A DNA stretch of 64,000 bases. Source: Brevipalpus yothersi (taxonomy: Eukaryota; Arthropoda; Arachnida; Trombidiformes; Tenuipalpidae). Where the stretch lies: positions 376,331 through 440,330 of the forward strand of contig QZCP01000778.1 in the NCBI GenBank assembly GCA_003956705.1. The letters run 5' to 3'. Below, piece after piece: positions 25,793-36,542 of the stretch. A program made the translations under genes and the position numbers. The notes beneath the pieces were generated by a model. The model was given only the letters and a program-made list of their open reading frames with translations. It ran no database searches and was not told the DNA's origin. Each line of letters starts with the position of its first letter. Within the stretch, counting starts at the first letter, position 1.

Positions 25793-26551
25793 TTACTCTC
25801 ATTTGAATAATTTAAGAATCGTAGGACAAAAAGGAGAAGAATAAGAAAGTGAAGTGAGGAGGAGGAGGATGAATTACAAAACATTATCATCTCACTTGAT
25901 GTAAGGGGGAGGGAGAGAAGGAAGACAATGCAGGTGATGATGTCAACTAACTATGCTGATTTACTCTACTATTCTGGTATGCTATCTTTTTCTTTCTCCC
26001 TCTCTCCCAGTGATTTATGAATCTTGATGAATAGAAAATGATTCACCATTTGAGCAGCTTTTTTTGAATTCTCGTCTCCACATGGGCTCAATAGCTCAAC
26101 CACAGTAATTCAACTAAATTGTTGACCATAATAGACACAGTTTCCCATAGCAATGGTGTATATAAGTGTAAGAAAAGAGAGAGAGAGGGAGAGAGAAAGC
26201 TTAAATTGTCTGCTTTTGACGTCGATAAATGGCCAAGTTCAAGAGCAAGGATCATTGGTCATTGGTTACTATAGAATGGGTAGAAGGAAAAGAGTCAAGA
26301 GAAAGAATATTTTCCTCTAATAGAAGCAAAAATCTATCTCACCACTTCCAAGAACAAGTGTCCGAAATGATAATCTAATCGGTTGTCACCGCTGATTATC
26401 ATATGAAAGGTTTTCCATGTCTTCAAGATGAACATTGATTATTGTGATTCAATTCTCGATACTGATAATAAATGAATCATTGCTACCTCCCAATGAACCT
26501 TATTGTTCCATATCATGAAAGCTCATGAACTATATCTACTCGATGGATGAG

Positions 26552-26552
<1 letters not shown>

Positions 26553-26624
<72 letters not shown>
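26553..26624. repeat. (TC)n microsatellite
   Basis: Perfect CT run of about 72 bases, the longest uninterrupted array in the window. Confidence 0.95.
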
Positions 26625-26626
<2 letters not shown>

Positions 26627-28111
26627 TTCTATCCAAAGAATACATGGTGAGAGCTAGATACACTTTCAGAGCTATATGATCATGAATTCTGGTCTATATT
26701 TCTCTCGCTCTCTCCCTGAACTTTATGCCACAAGAGAGATGAGCTAGCAACAGTAGGCAATGTCTGGGGATTTAATGATGATCATTGTGCTGATCATTCG
26801 AGGTGAGCATCTGAATTCACCGGTTTTCAAGTAAATGTGGAAAAATTTTTTTTCCCACTTGAAAGCTTGGAAAAAATTATTATTCTATCAATTTAAGAGA
26901 GAAAATATGCAAAATTGGGCTGTTAAAGTGGCAACTTGTTATTCCATAAGTTTCCTCAACATAATTTTTTAACTTTTTCCCAAGATCTTGTATGTTTCGG
27001 TGCAAAACATATGAACATCCACAGTAAACATACAATTTTCAGGCGAGAGGTTTTCACTATGGCTTTAAAATATTTCTCTTTCTTTCTTTCTCTCTCTCTC
27101 TTCCTTTCTATTCCCAGCTATGTGGAGGAGGTGTTTTTTTCTGTTCTCGAAAAGAAAAATTAAATGAATAATCAAAAAGTTCAAAGCTAGCAAGTTGAAA
27201 GTCATTGCGCTTTATGATAATGAATTCATATCATTCTTGGAAACTTTTTATATCCAACTCTTTCTCTTGGTATTCATACGAAAACAATGACACTGAAGAT
27301 GTCAAAATTCTGTGGCCCATCCACCCAGATAGGCATTCAGGCGAATTGATTATCACAAAAAATCATTACAATAACTTTTGCAAGTTCTATATATACTGTT
27401 GCACCTTGGTGAAGATGAAGAGAATGGAGAAGAAGATGAAGAAGATGAAGAAGAAGATGAAGAAGAAGAAGAGTTCTGACAGGAATGAGCAAAACTTTTG
27501 TTCATGCATCGATGATCCTGCCAATATTAGGTCGTACTTATAAATTGATGTTAGGAAATAGACGTTTGGACGGGATGAAAATTGGGTGAAATCGATTTCG
27601 GCTGATTGTGTATATGTGTTTGTGTGCAGATATATGTGTATGTGTGTGAATCGAAAAGCGAAAAGGAACCAACAAACTTTTGCTAGATATATAATTCTTG
27701 GCTCGCTCTACTGCTGATTGAAGTGAATTTCCTCAAATTTTTTCTTTCTCTCTCTCTCTTTCTCTTTCTCTCTCATCGATATATATAATAAAACTCTTTT
27801 TTCCGCTTTTTTGATCTTTCTCTTTCTCACCAATCTTGTCTAAATTATGGTTTAATTTAGATGAATGTACTTGCACGCGCACAATTCTTTTCGAAACCCT
27901 ACTATTTGAGTATACTCATACAGGTTGTATGAGTTGTTTGGATCTATTTTATTGGCAAATTTTGGCCTCCAATGCAAGCTTGAATTCCAATAGATCAACT
28001 TCATCGGTTCAGTATTGAAATGGGAAACTTTTTTCCCTTCATTCCCAAGATAATTCTGTGGACTAAATTCTGCACAAGATCAAAGCTTCTTGACTGAATT
28101 TTCGCTTTCAA

Positions 28112-28114
<3 letters not shown>

Positions 28115-28151
<37 letters not shown>
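28115..28151. repeat. (GA)n microsatellite
   Basis: AG run of about 37 bases. Confidence 0.93.
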
Positions 28152-28153
<2 letters not shown>

Positions 28154-29014
28154 ATGAGTCCATAGTAATACATGTATCTGAGAATCGAGCGACTTTTTCG
28201 CTTGAACTATTGCAATTTGAAATCTTCCAGCTTGAATTTAGAATTGTTACAATTGAAAAATACAGAGGAAAAGTGAATATCTAGGACATTGAACTGACTG
28301 AATTTATCAGCAAAATGTGTGTATGTAATTCAGTCAATCTGCTCAATCTTCAGGTGGGCTTGAATTATGTAACCTAAGTAGTGAGTTACGTTCGTAGCCA
28401 AATGAATCATTGCATGAATTTTCAAAGTTTTCTGAATAAATGAAGGAAGAGAAAAAAAATTGGACCTCATAACTTGGCACATAAAGACAGACTATTATTA
28501 TTGATAAAAGTTGAGAAAAGTGGAAATGTTGAGTGAAAAGTGTGGGTAATTTTCTTCTAATTTCGTTTCGAGTGTATATTCCATCTCTCTTTTACACAAA
28601 CACACAATCACATTGATTCAAGCGAAGCGAATCCATGTCCGCTGATAGTTTGGCACCGATTTGATTGTTCATATAATTCTGTTCAAGTGGTGATCACAAT
28701 TGGCTTGCTTTCATATCAGCATGTATAGCTTATCCGTTTGACTCTTTTTCCGTTTAAAGTTAGTGGAACAATTGCGAATAATTTGACTGACTGAGAGAGC
28801 GCGCGAAAAAAAAGTGATCCCGACGAACGAAAAAAAAAATTAGATTAAAGTAAAAGATTTGCTACTCTATTCGTCTGAAAAGAACCGGTCAAACGTCATT
28901 TGAACATCTCATCGATTAGGTCAAAAGTGAAGCAAAGTAAGTCACATTGATTCTATTACATCCCATAAAGTGTGTGGATTAATTTTTTGGAGCACTGATT
29001 CAGCGGATTTAAAA

Positions 29015-29017
<3 letters not shown>

Positions 29018-29064
<47 letters not shown>
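29018..29064. repeat. (TC)n microsatellite
   Basis: TC run with one TTTC interruption. Confidence 0.92.
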
Positions 29065-29065
<1 letters not shown>

Positions 29066-29816
29066 ATGTGATGATGATTCCAGTCCATCGTGTACCCAGT
29101 TTATCCTTCATCTATTAATCATACATCAATTACACTAAACACTTCTATCTTTCATGATCGGGCAACTATTCAAATGGCCTAGAATTTTTCATATGAATTT
29201 TCTCCTCCGGCTTTCCCTTGCCCTACCATTCAACTTCATTTTCATCCTCATCACCGTACCGGCTATACGATTATACTCTCTCTCTCTCTCTCTTTTTCAT
29301 ACTGTCTCTTTCGAAATGAAAGATGCTCACATTGTCAGTCAATGTCTGACGTTCTTTGAGATTGAATATCTCCATCTTTTGCATCTTCTCTCTCCTCAGC
29401 ATCTCTCTCGCCCACTACTGTATGATTCCATGTGATCTCTCTCTCTCCCTCTCTTTCACCCCCTTTCTGTCTCTCTTTTGCTCTCTCTCCAGGTTGAGCT
29501 TATGAGAGAGAGAGAGAGAGAGAAAGATAGCAGATCAAGACTCGTTGTGTGAGAGAGAGAGAGAGAGCAAAGTCGGGAGCAGAGAGTTTTGATCGAGTTT
29601 TGCTGAACGCGACAGACTTTTTTGTGCAGTTCTTTTTCTCTTTCAGATCGAAGTTATAATATACACGATTTGAAATACACTGAATACATGTGATTTTTTT
29701 TCCTTCACATTTGAAAGTGAGATAGTTTTAAATTCAGGTGTTTTCCGATAGCAAACACCCTCTCTCTCTCTCCACGATTACATTTGATTATTCAGGGTTA
29801 ATCAAGATAAACAGTG

Positions 29817-29838
29817 TATGTGTGTGTGTGTGTGTGTG
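29817..29838. repeat. (GT)n microsatellite
   Basis: Short GT run. Confidence 0.9.
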
Positions 29839-30265
29839 TTTGAGAAAGAGAGATAGTCAGACAGTAAATTGTTGTATTCCTTAATACATTATCATCGTCG
29901 TTAAAAGTTTTGAGAGAGAGAGAAAGACATGTAAGCCCAACATTAACGGCTTTCATTCTCGGTGTGCAAATTTCGTTCCAAGTGCTACAGAGTTTCCATA
30001 TTTTTGTGTCTTCATGTTACCATTGCGTTATTGATGTGTTGACCGATCCAAGAAATTTTGTTGACCATTCTATTCTGTTCACCAGTTCACTAGTTGCTCT
30101 CTTCCTCTCTCTCTCTTGTTCTGCCAACCTCCTTCCCCTGCATTTTTGTGGGGTCTAATTGGGTGGCCATTCATTGTGGCACTTTTTTTTGTTTGCCCTT
30201 TTTTTCGGCTGCCCCTTTTCCTGTATACTGTGGCCGTTTTGTTTCTCTCTACCTTCTCTTTCTTT

Positions 30266-30269
<4 letters not shown>

Positions 30270-30312
<43 letters not shown>
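30270..30312. repeat. (TC)n microsatellite
   Basis: TC run with one GT interruption. Confidence 0.92.
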
Positions 30313-31147
30313 TTCTATTTTCACCACCAAAAAATAACAGCAGACCACAGTGTCCATCATCCAAAATTTGATCACTGATTGTGTGTTTATTGGTATCTTG
30401 ATTGCTGGTTGTTGGTATCAAATGAATCGCTTATGTGTGTGTATGCTCTCGATGTACACTTACCTGATCAAATCAGCCGATCAGCTTCACTTGTGAGCGA
30501 GTGTGTTGTGCTCGAGTGAACCAAATTGTGTGTCCATTTTACTGATTTGAAGAGAGAAAAAAAAGTGTGTTTGTGTGTGTAATTTTTATTCAACACACAT
30601 ATACAACCTTCACTTATACTACAAACGCACATCTATACACACTTAATCACATTCATATCATCTGATAAATTGTCGCCATTGGTTAAGATTTATTTTTCTC
30701 TCTCCATCTTTTCTCTCCAACAATCCGCCGGCTTGATTACGATTTAATGTGATGCTTGATAACTTGTACATGATCAGATACACACACATATGTATATGAT
30801 TGCTGTTGGTGGCTGTTGATGAATTGAACATTAAGCTTTGAGAAAGAAAAAAAATTTAATCCATTTCACATCATTTTTCATCAACCGGATCTTCTTCTTC
30901 TTCTTCTTCTCACTTTACTTCACACCTCGTGGGAAAAAAGCTTGCAAAACTATTGAAAAAAGGTTTACCCATCCAATTTTCACACATAATTCGGAAATTT
31001 TGTGCTACAAAAATTTCATTGACATTGGTGTGAATTGTTTCCAGAGGAACAATTTAGTTTTTCCCAGTAAAATTATCACAATGATTCACGTTCTTTCCCA
31101 TTCGAAACCAGATAGTGAGCCATTTCAATATGGGTAGAAAATTTTCT

Positions 31148-31186
31148 TATATAAATACAATTTAACCGTTGAATTTTTCATCAGTT
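31148..31186 (+). promoter_or_regulatory. TATA box plus arthropod-type initiator for the GPCR gene
   Basis: TATATAAATA at 31148-31157 is followed by TCAGTT at 31181-31186, the arthropod initiator consensus. Taking the A at 31183 as +1 puts the TATAAATA element about 33 bases upstream, close to the usual spacing. This predicts a 5'UTR of about 240 bases before the ATG at 31423, with no intron. The spacing and order are seen in the sequence; promoter activity is inferred. Confidence 0.5.
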
Positions 31187-31422
31187 ACAAAAAGGCAAAA
31201 GAAATAGTAACATTCTTACCTACCTTGTTGATATATAAGAAAATCAAAAATTTTCTCTCTTAATATACATCTTTTAATCAGTTTTGACCGATGATCAACT
31301 CATGTAAATTGGTTAAAATTGTGTCGTTAACACTACAAATTATCTAAAACAAGTGAAACTATTTATCAATAATTAATTCAACTTTTTTTGTTTCATCAAT
31401 CGTCAACGAAAAAAAGAAAACA

Positions 31423-33054
31423 ATGTATACACTTTCACCTCTACTCACCGTACTAACGGCACTTGCTGCCACAAGTGGCCTCATATTTAATGTGGGTGTT
31501 CTAATAATTATGATTTGCCAACGAAGAATATCCAGTGATCGTACACAAAGTTCTAGTAATATGATGTTCTTACTTAATTTGGCCATAGTGGATATATTAT
31601 TTTGCTTAAACATTCTATTCGCCTCAGCACCTATCAGCTTTTCGATGGGCTCAACTTTGGCCTCCATATCACTTCTATCAACACCTAAAATTGATCCATC
31701 AACATCTTTAACTTACGAACAATCAAGCCCAGATCTCTTAATCACTGGATCATCTTCATCATCTTCATCATCTTCTTCATCAACTCCAATGCAATTCAGT
31801 TCCTCACCATTGGCCATACTATTACCTCAAGACAGTCCTCTGTATATTGTATCACAAGTTCAGGGTTTCCTGTGGACTGCATTACCAATCATTTTCGTGT
31901 GGACAGTAACTGGACTCACAATCGACAAATATATGGCCATATCAGAACCTCTCCACTATTCACGTCGAGTGACCACCAAAAGAGCTCTAATATTCATATT
32001 CATCTCATGGCTTATTGGACTATCTTTAGCCACATTACCATTAACTGGCGTATGTATGTACGCATTTAGTCCATATCGTTCATCAAACTCAGTTCATTGT
32101 GATAATAATAGTGATTCAAATATCATCACCAATCTACTTGGTGTGGAACAAGAATGGATTAATTCATCATTTGTCATTATTTATCCATTGTTGGGCATCA
32201 TAATTCCATTGGTGGCCATAACTTGTTGCAATTTTCATATGCTTATGATCGCTGAGAATCATCGTCATCGTATGAATACACCTTTCTTTGGTGTCATCAT
32301 TCAAGGTGGTGGCTCCAGTACGATTGCCACAGGTTTATCGGGATCATCTACTTCCTCTTCCGCTTCATCAACACCAACCGGTAATTCGGTACCTTGTGTT
32401 CATGGTCCCGTTAGTCGGACAAAATCATCCGAATCATTAACTAAACGTCGTGCACGAGACACATTTTTACCTGTTTCCCAGCTAATTGGACCACTAATGC
32501 TATTCACTCTTCCAAGTTATATACTATTTATGCTTGAATCATTGTATGGGATCTCAATTCATCCATTGGTCATATCATTGGCAACTTTTTGTTTAACACT
32601 TATGCCCACAATTAATGCATACACTTATGGTGTACGATTATTACGAGAAAGTGTTAAGCGTCTTTTGCATCGCTATTTTTACACTCAAGATTGTACATTG
32701 GAAATTGAAAGACGCCAATCAGTTCGATCTCAAAGCTCCTTGAACAGTTGTGGTTATCGTTATCCAAGACGCAGTTCATGTCCAATATTAGCTAACACTT
32801 CATCACGATCTCGAGTTGATATGTGGCTTTCCCATGGTTCACCAACTCTACGTACACCACTTAGAAGACAATCGTTGTGTTTAATTGATGATAATTCAAG
32901 TAAAACTTCCAAAAGTTCGCTAACATCATCTCATCTTCTCCAGCGAGCTCTTAACATTGGTAATGGTATTCCATCGTTAAAATTGTTTCAAGCTGATTCG
33001 ATTGTCAAATTGAGTCCCATTGAAGAACAAGCAACAAGTTGTGAAAGTGTCTAA
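31423..33054 (+). CDS. Orphan class A (rhodopsin-like) G-protein-coupled receptor, intronless
   Basis: A single exon encodes 543 residues with seven hydrophobic helices: TM1 about 5-33 (GLIFNVGV), TM2 47-69 (LNLAIVDILF, with the conserved L-x3-D), TM3 140-166 ending in DKY instead of DRY (167-169), TM4 186-210, TM5 245-275, TM6 352-375, TM7 380-405 with PTINAYTY in place of NPxxY. A serine-rich insert of about 60 residues lies between TM2 and TM3. The third intracellular loop (about 278-350) and the C-terminal tail (about 410-543) are long, Ser/Arg-rich and contain possible phosphorylation sites. TM3 lacks the usual N-terminal cysteine that pairs with extracellular loop 2. I cannot assign a ligand; the layout is compatible with aminergic or GPR161-like orphan receptors. 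Presumably plasma-membrane, and lineage-divergent. Confidence 0.85.
   Translation: MYTLSPLLTVLTALAATSGLIFNVGVLIIMICQRRISSDRTQSSSNMMFLLNLAIVDILFCLNILFASAPISFSMGSTLASISLLSTPKIDPSTSLTYEQSSPDLLITGSSSSSSSSSSSTPMQFSSSPLAILLPQDSPLYIVSQVQGFLWTALPIIFVWTVTGLTIDKYMAISEPLHYSRRVTTKRALIFIFISWLIGLSLATLPLTGVCMYAFSPYRSSNSVHCDNNSDSNIITNLLGVEQEWINSSFVIIYPLLGIIIPLVAITCCNFHMLMIAENHRHRMNTPFFGVIIQGGGSSTIATGLSGSSTSSSASSTPTGNSVPCVHGPVSRTKSSESLTKRRARDTFLPVSQLIGPLMLFTLPSYILFMLESLYGISIHPLVISLATFCLTLMPTINAYTYGVRLLRESVKRLLHRYFYTQDCTLEIERRQSVRSQSSLNSCGYRYPRRSSCPILANTSSRSRVDMWLSHGSPTLRTPLRRQSLCLIDDNSSKTSKSSLTSSHLLQRALNIGNGIPSLKLFQADSIVKLSPIEEQATSCESV
31748..31784 (+). repeat. (TCA/TCT)n trinucleotide repeat coding for poly-Ser
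   Basis: Runs of TCA and TCT codons give about ten consecutive serines in the loop between TM2 and TM3 of the receptor. Confidence 0.85.
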
Positions 33055-36000
33055 AAAAAGAAAAAGATGAAAATGTTTCCTCAAAAAAGCATTTTATTAT
33101 TAGTCAAAAAAAACCTCTTCCATGCCCAAAGAAAACTCAGCATTTTTCTACAATCTCTATTTTCCATTCAAAAAACTTATCAGATCTCATTGGAACATAT
33201 ATTTTTTTGTTCTTGAATCCTATTTTTTTTCGAAGCTACAGACCAAAGTCTGGACTTGAATGGTCCACAAAGGACATAAATAAAATACTTTAAGTTGAAA
33301 ATTGAATTTTAAAAGTGTCCAATTTTTTTCACAACAACAGTTAACAATTGAGGTGTTTTTCTTTTTCCCGGAAGGGATATCAGAATAGTTTGAACCATAA
33401 GGAGAGAACTATCTAACAATGTTATCTAACACTTTACCTTTTTGGAAACAAAAAAGTTTTTCCTGTTAATCTTGATTGTTTTAATTAATTTATCTCCAAT
33501 GAATCGAAATCCTTCGAGAGAAAAAACTTATCGTAAACGAAAGATAGTGTTTACATGAAATTTTGATGAAATTAATCGTTTCCCTCTTAATGTCTGTTTG
33601 TGTGTGTTTCCCCTTATGGCGATCCTATAGTAGCTTAGCTTGATGCTAGTTTTATTAATTCATTTCATTGCTAGGCTGTAAGATGCTTAACAGAATTTCC
33701 AGAGAAAAAGAGAGAGAAAGAGAGAGAAGAGTCCGTTGAATTAGTACGAAAAGGAATTTCATCCAGGGAAACAAATAGTAGAATTGAGAATTTTCGGGAA
33801 AAATATCTTAACACTACTGATGATGAACCACCATAACACTATATTATGAGATACTCTCAAAACTGTCACCAAATTTGCTAGTGCATCAGTTTTCGCAGTA
33901 AGCATCTGTGTCACATTAATCGATACAAAACAATGCGACCAATATTACTATTACTCTTGCCGAAGGGGAAAAATTTTTATCATATAATCTTCCATTGATT
34001 TCTTACACAAATCGATGATTGGATTGAGAGCGAAAATATGCTCAGACAAAATGATTCACGAGCTTTCAGTAATCATTTTTCGTTCAAGGTTACGTAAAAG
34101 AGGGATCGATTGGCTATGAATTGGCTATGAGAAGGCCCTGGTAATGAACTTGCGTGAATTACTCCGATAACCAGAAAGAGAAGGAAAGAAAAAGAGATGA
34201 GAAATCGAAGTGTAGCCAGAGAAACGAAACCGATATCTTCAGATCAACGCACGAAGCTTTCAGTCAGATAGATTGACGGTTGGCGGGTGAAAATTTCACA
34301 GAGAGAGAAGCAAATTGGCAAAGAAAAGCTGGCAGCTTTTGAGGTCTAAAAATATTGGTAAAATGGTTTTGGAAGGTGATAAGCTGGAAATTATTGAGTG
34401 TTTGAGAGAGAAAATTTTGCTTGGTTAGCATGTGAGTTGGGAATATTCAAAAATTCAATCGATTTTAATATTTTAATATTTTTTTCTAATTGAAAATGAT
34501 TTCATATCTTCCTTGGAGATTCAATTATGCGTTAGATTATAAAATGATCGAAATAAAGTTTTCCCGATTAGAATGGAGTGATCGATTTAGCTATTCGAGT
34601 TGTGCTTTGAGCTTAGATTCTGGTGGAATCCGCTCAAGTTGGGTTCATGTATCTCAAATTCGAGATCACTGACTACTTTGAGAATCTAATGAGAATTAGC
34701 CTCACTCTATTTCCAATTGAGTTTGGAGAATGGTAATCTTGAGAAAATCATGAGAAATGATTCATCAAAATTTTCACAGTTTCTTTACCAGCTTTTTACT
34801 ATTTTCTAGTAAATATTGCTCAAAAACAGACAAAGTGGGAAAACAAATTAGAAAATAGCTTCTTTTTCGTTCTTGCAATTTCAAAAAGCAATAAGTTGGA
34901 AAGAAAATATTACTATCTATTAACTCTCTGTGAGGTGAATTTATTTTTCCTTCAATTTTATCGTTGTAGCAATTTATACAAATTGAGATGGCTTCAATGA
35001 TTCATTTCTTTGGGCACGGTTATTATCATGAAATGTATGCTTATGTTGAATCATAAAATCATTTTCTCTCTGGAAAATTATCGCCTAAGCTCTAGACTCA
35101 AGCATGATTCATAAAATCCAATCATTTTGAAATTTTCTCACAAAAAGTAGACTCAGAATAATAGACATAATTACAAATACATTTCGAAGGACAAGATTTT
35201 CAATCAAATTTGGTGAGAATTTGCGTCAAGTAAAGAGAGAATAAAGGTATAACAATCAGAGTGGACATTATTATTAGTGAAATTTGCGGAACTGTGTCCC
35301 GATTTTTTTTAAATTCTATTAGCTGTATTTGAGCACAATGAGAAGATTAGGTCTTTATCTAGAAAGTGTGAAGCAAAGATCAAAGTGCTTGATCTTTAAT
35401 CGTTAAACATGGCTAGCAAAAGCTCTGACCGGTTGATTGACGGTAGAAAATTGAATATTTTACACACATTAATACGAAATATACATGTTGCCAGTCATCA
35501 TTACATGGTAAAATCTGAGAGATATTTTTGATATTGGCCCGATTTTTCCACTTGAATATTGAATTTAATCCTGCCCCTTATGTAAAACTCCGGATATTGA
35601 CCTCAAATGAATGATAAGCGTATTCGAGAGCAGCGTTCGATCTCAACCTCAACCTGACTCTGAATAACGCTGATTTGAGGGATCATTTAGCTTGGATATT
35701 CATCATAATGATTACAGATAGACGATGTGAAGGTGCACTGATATTTTGTATTATCTAAATATTCAATTATAGCAGGCATCATGTATCATATACAACGTGC
35801 ACACAAAGTATAACAGCAATTAAGTGAGCATTTTCGCTCACTTAATGAATATCGTTAAAGTTCGGAAAGATACATATTTATAACTTTGTATGTAGTCAGT
35901 TTGATTGGCAAAATTTTTAATAGCCATGTCTTGTAATCATACGATATTATGCGAGAGAAAAAAGGATCTCCTCAAATCTTTCTTTATTTGGAATATTTAA

Positions 36001-36542
36001 GGCAAAAATATTGACAAATCTGCCTAATTAAAAGGGAAAGGAAGCAAGTAAGCATCTCGCAGATTGAATGATCTCAATAAAATGCTCCCGAATAGTGATT
36101 TTCCACATGAATTAGGTTGATCATAATTATCATTTACTACGGTTTGAAAGCCGATCTTGAATTTGTTGATCAGTTGACAGTTCGATTTTCTCTTTCTCTC
36201 TCTCTCTCTCTTCATTCGTGTAACAATTGTACAATAGTGAATATTCGAGTTTATTTATTCAAGATACGTTAATCTGTTGACATTGATTAAGATGTCTTCC
36301 CCTGTCATCATCTTTCAGTATGACTTTCATTGACTTTTCTCTCTCTCTTCCTCTCCTCATCAATAAGACCATCCAGAGAAGTTTTGATCGACTTAATTTC
36401 TACTCTCTTACATGGTCTATATTTAATCTCAATAGTTCAAGTTCACTACCATTCAATTACGTTACTACCTCGTGATTACTTTGTGTGTAGAAACACTTTG
36501 CTGATGAATAATAATTTTCCCAGACCTTGAGATTTCATCATT
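33055..36542. other. 3.5 kb intergenic interval, GPCR to lipase
   Basis: AT-rich with no recognised exon. A polyadenylation signal for the GPCR lies at 33279-33284. The lipase promoter must lie at the right end. No transposon or RNA gene was identified. Confidence 0.5.
33279..33284 (+). terminator. Polyadenylation signal of the GPCR gene
   Basis: AATAAA 225 bases after the stop codon at 33054, followed by T-rich DNA. Confidence 0.45.

Larger units (their letters stand above)
16861..31147. other. 14 kb gene-poor interval rich in GA/TC microsatellites
   Basis: Between the IDH3A stop and the promoter of the GPCR gene I recognise no protein-coding exon on either strand. Open frames here are short or made of low-complexity ERERER/SLSLSL translations of dinucleotide arrays. 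At least twelve (GA)n or (TC)n arrays of about 28 bases or more occur, in both orientations, together with AC/GT runs and the assembly gap. The interval could hold cis-regulatory elements of the GPCR or IDH3A, or non-coding RNA genes. Nothing in the sequence lets me choose between these. Confidence 0.6.

Noticed and set aside
27205..27543. Plus-strand frame with Lys-Met-Lys repeats
   Set aside because: Produced by an AAGATG-type simple repeat.
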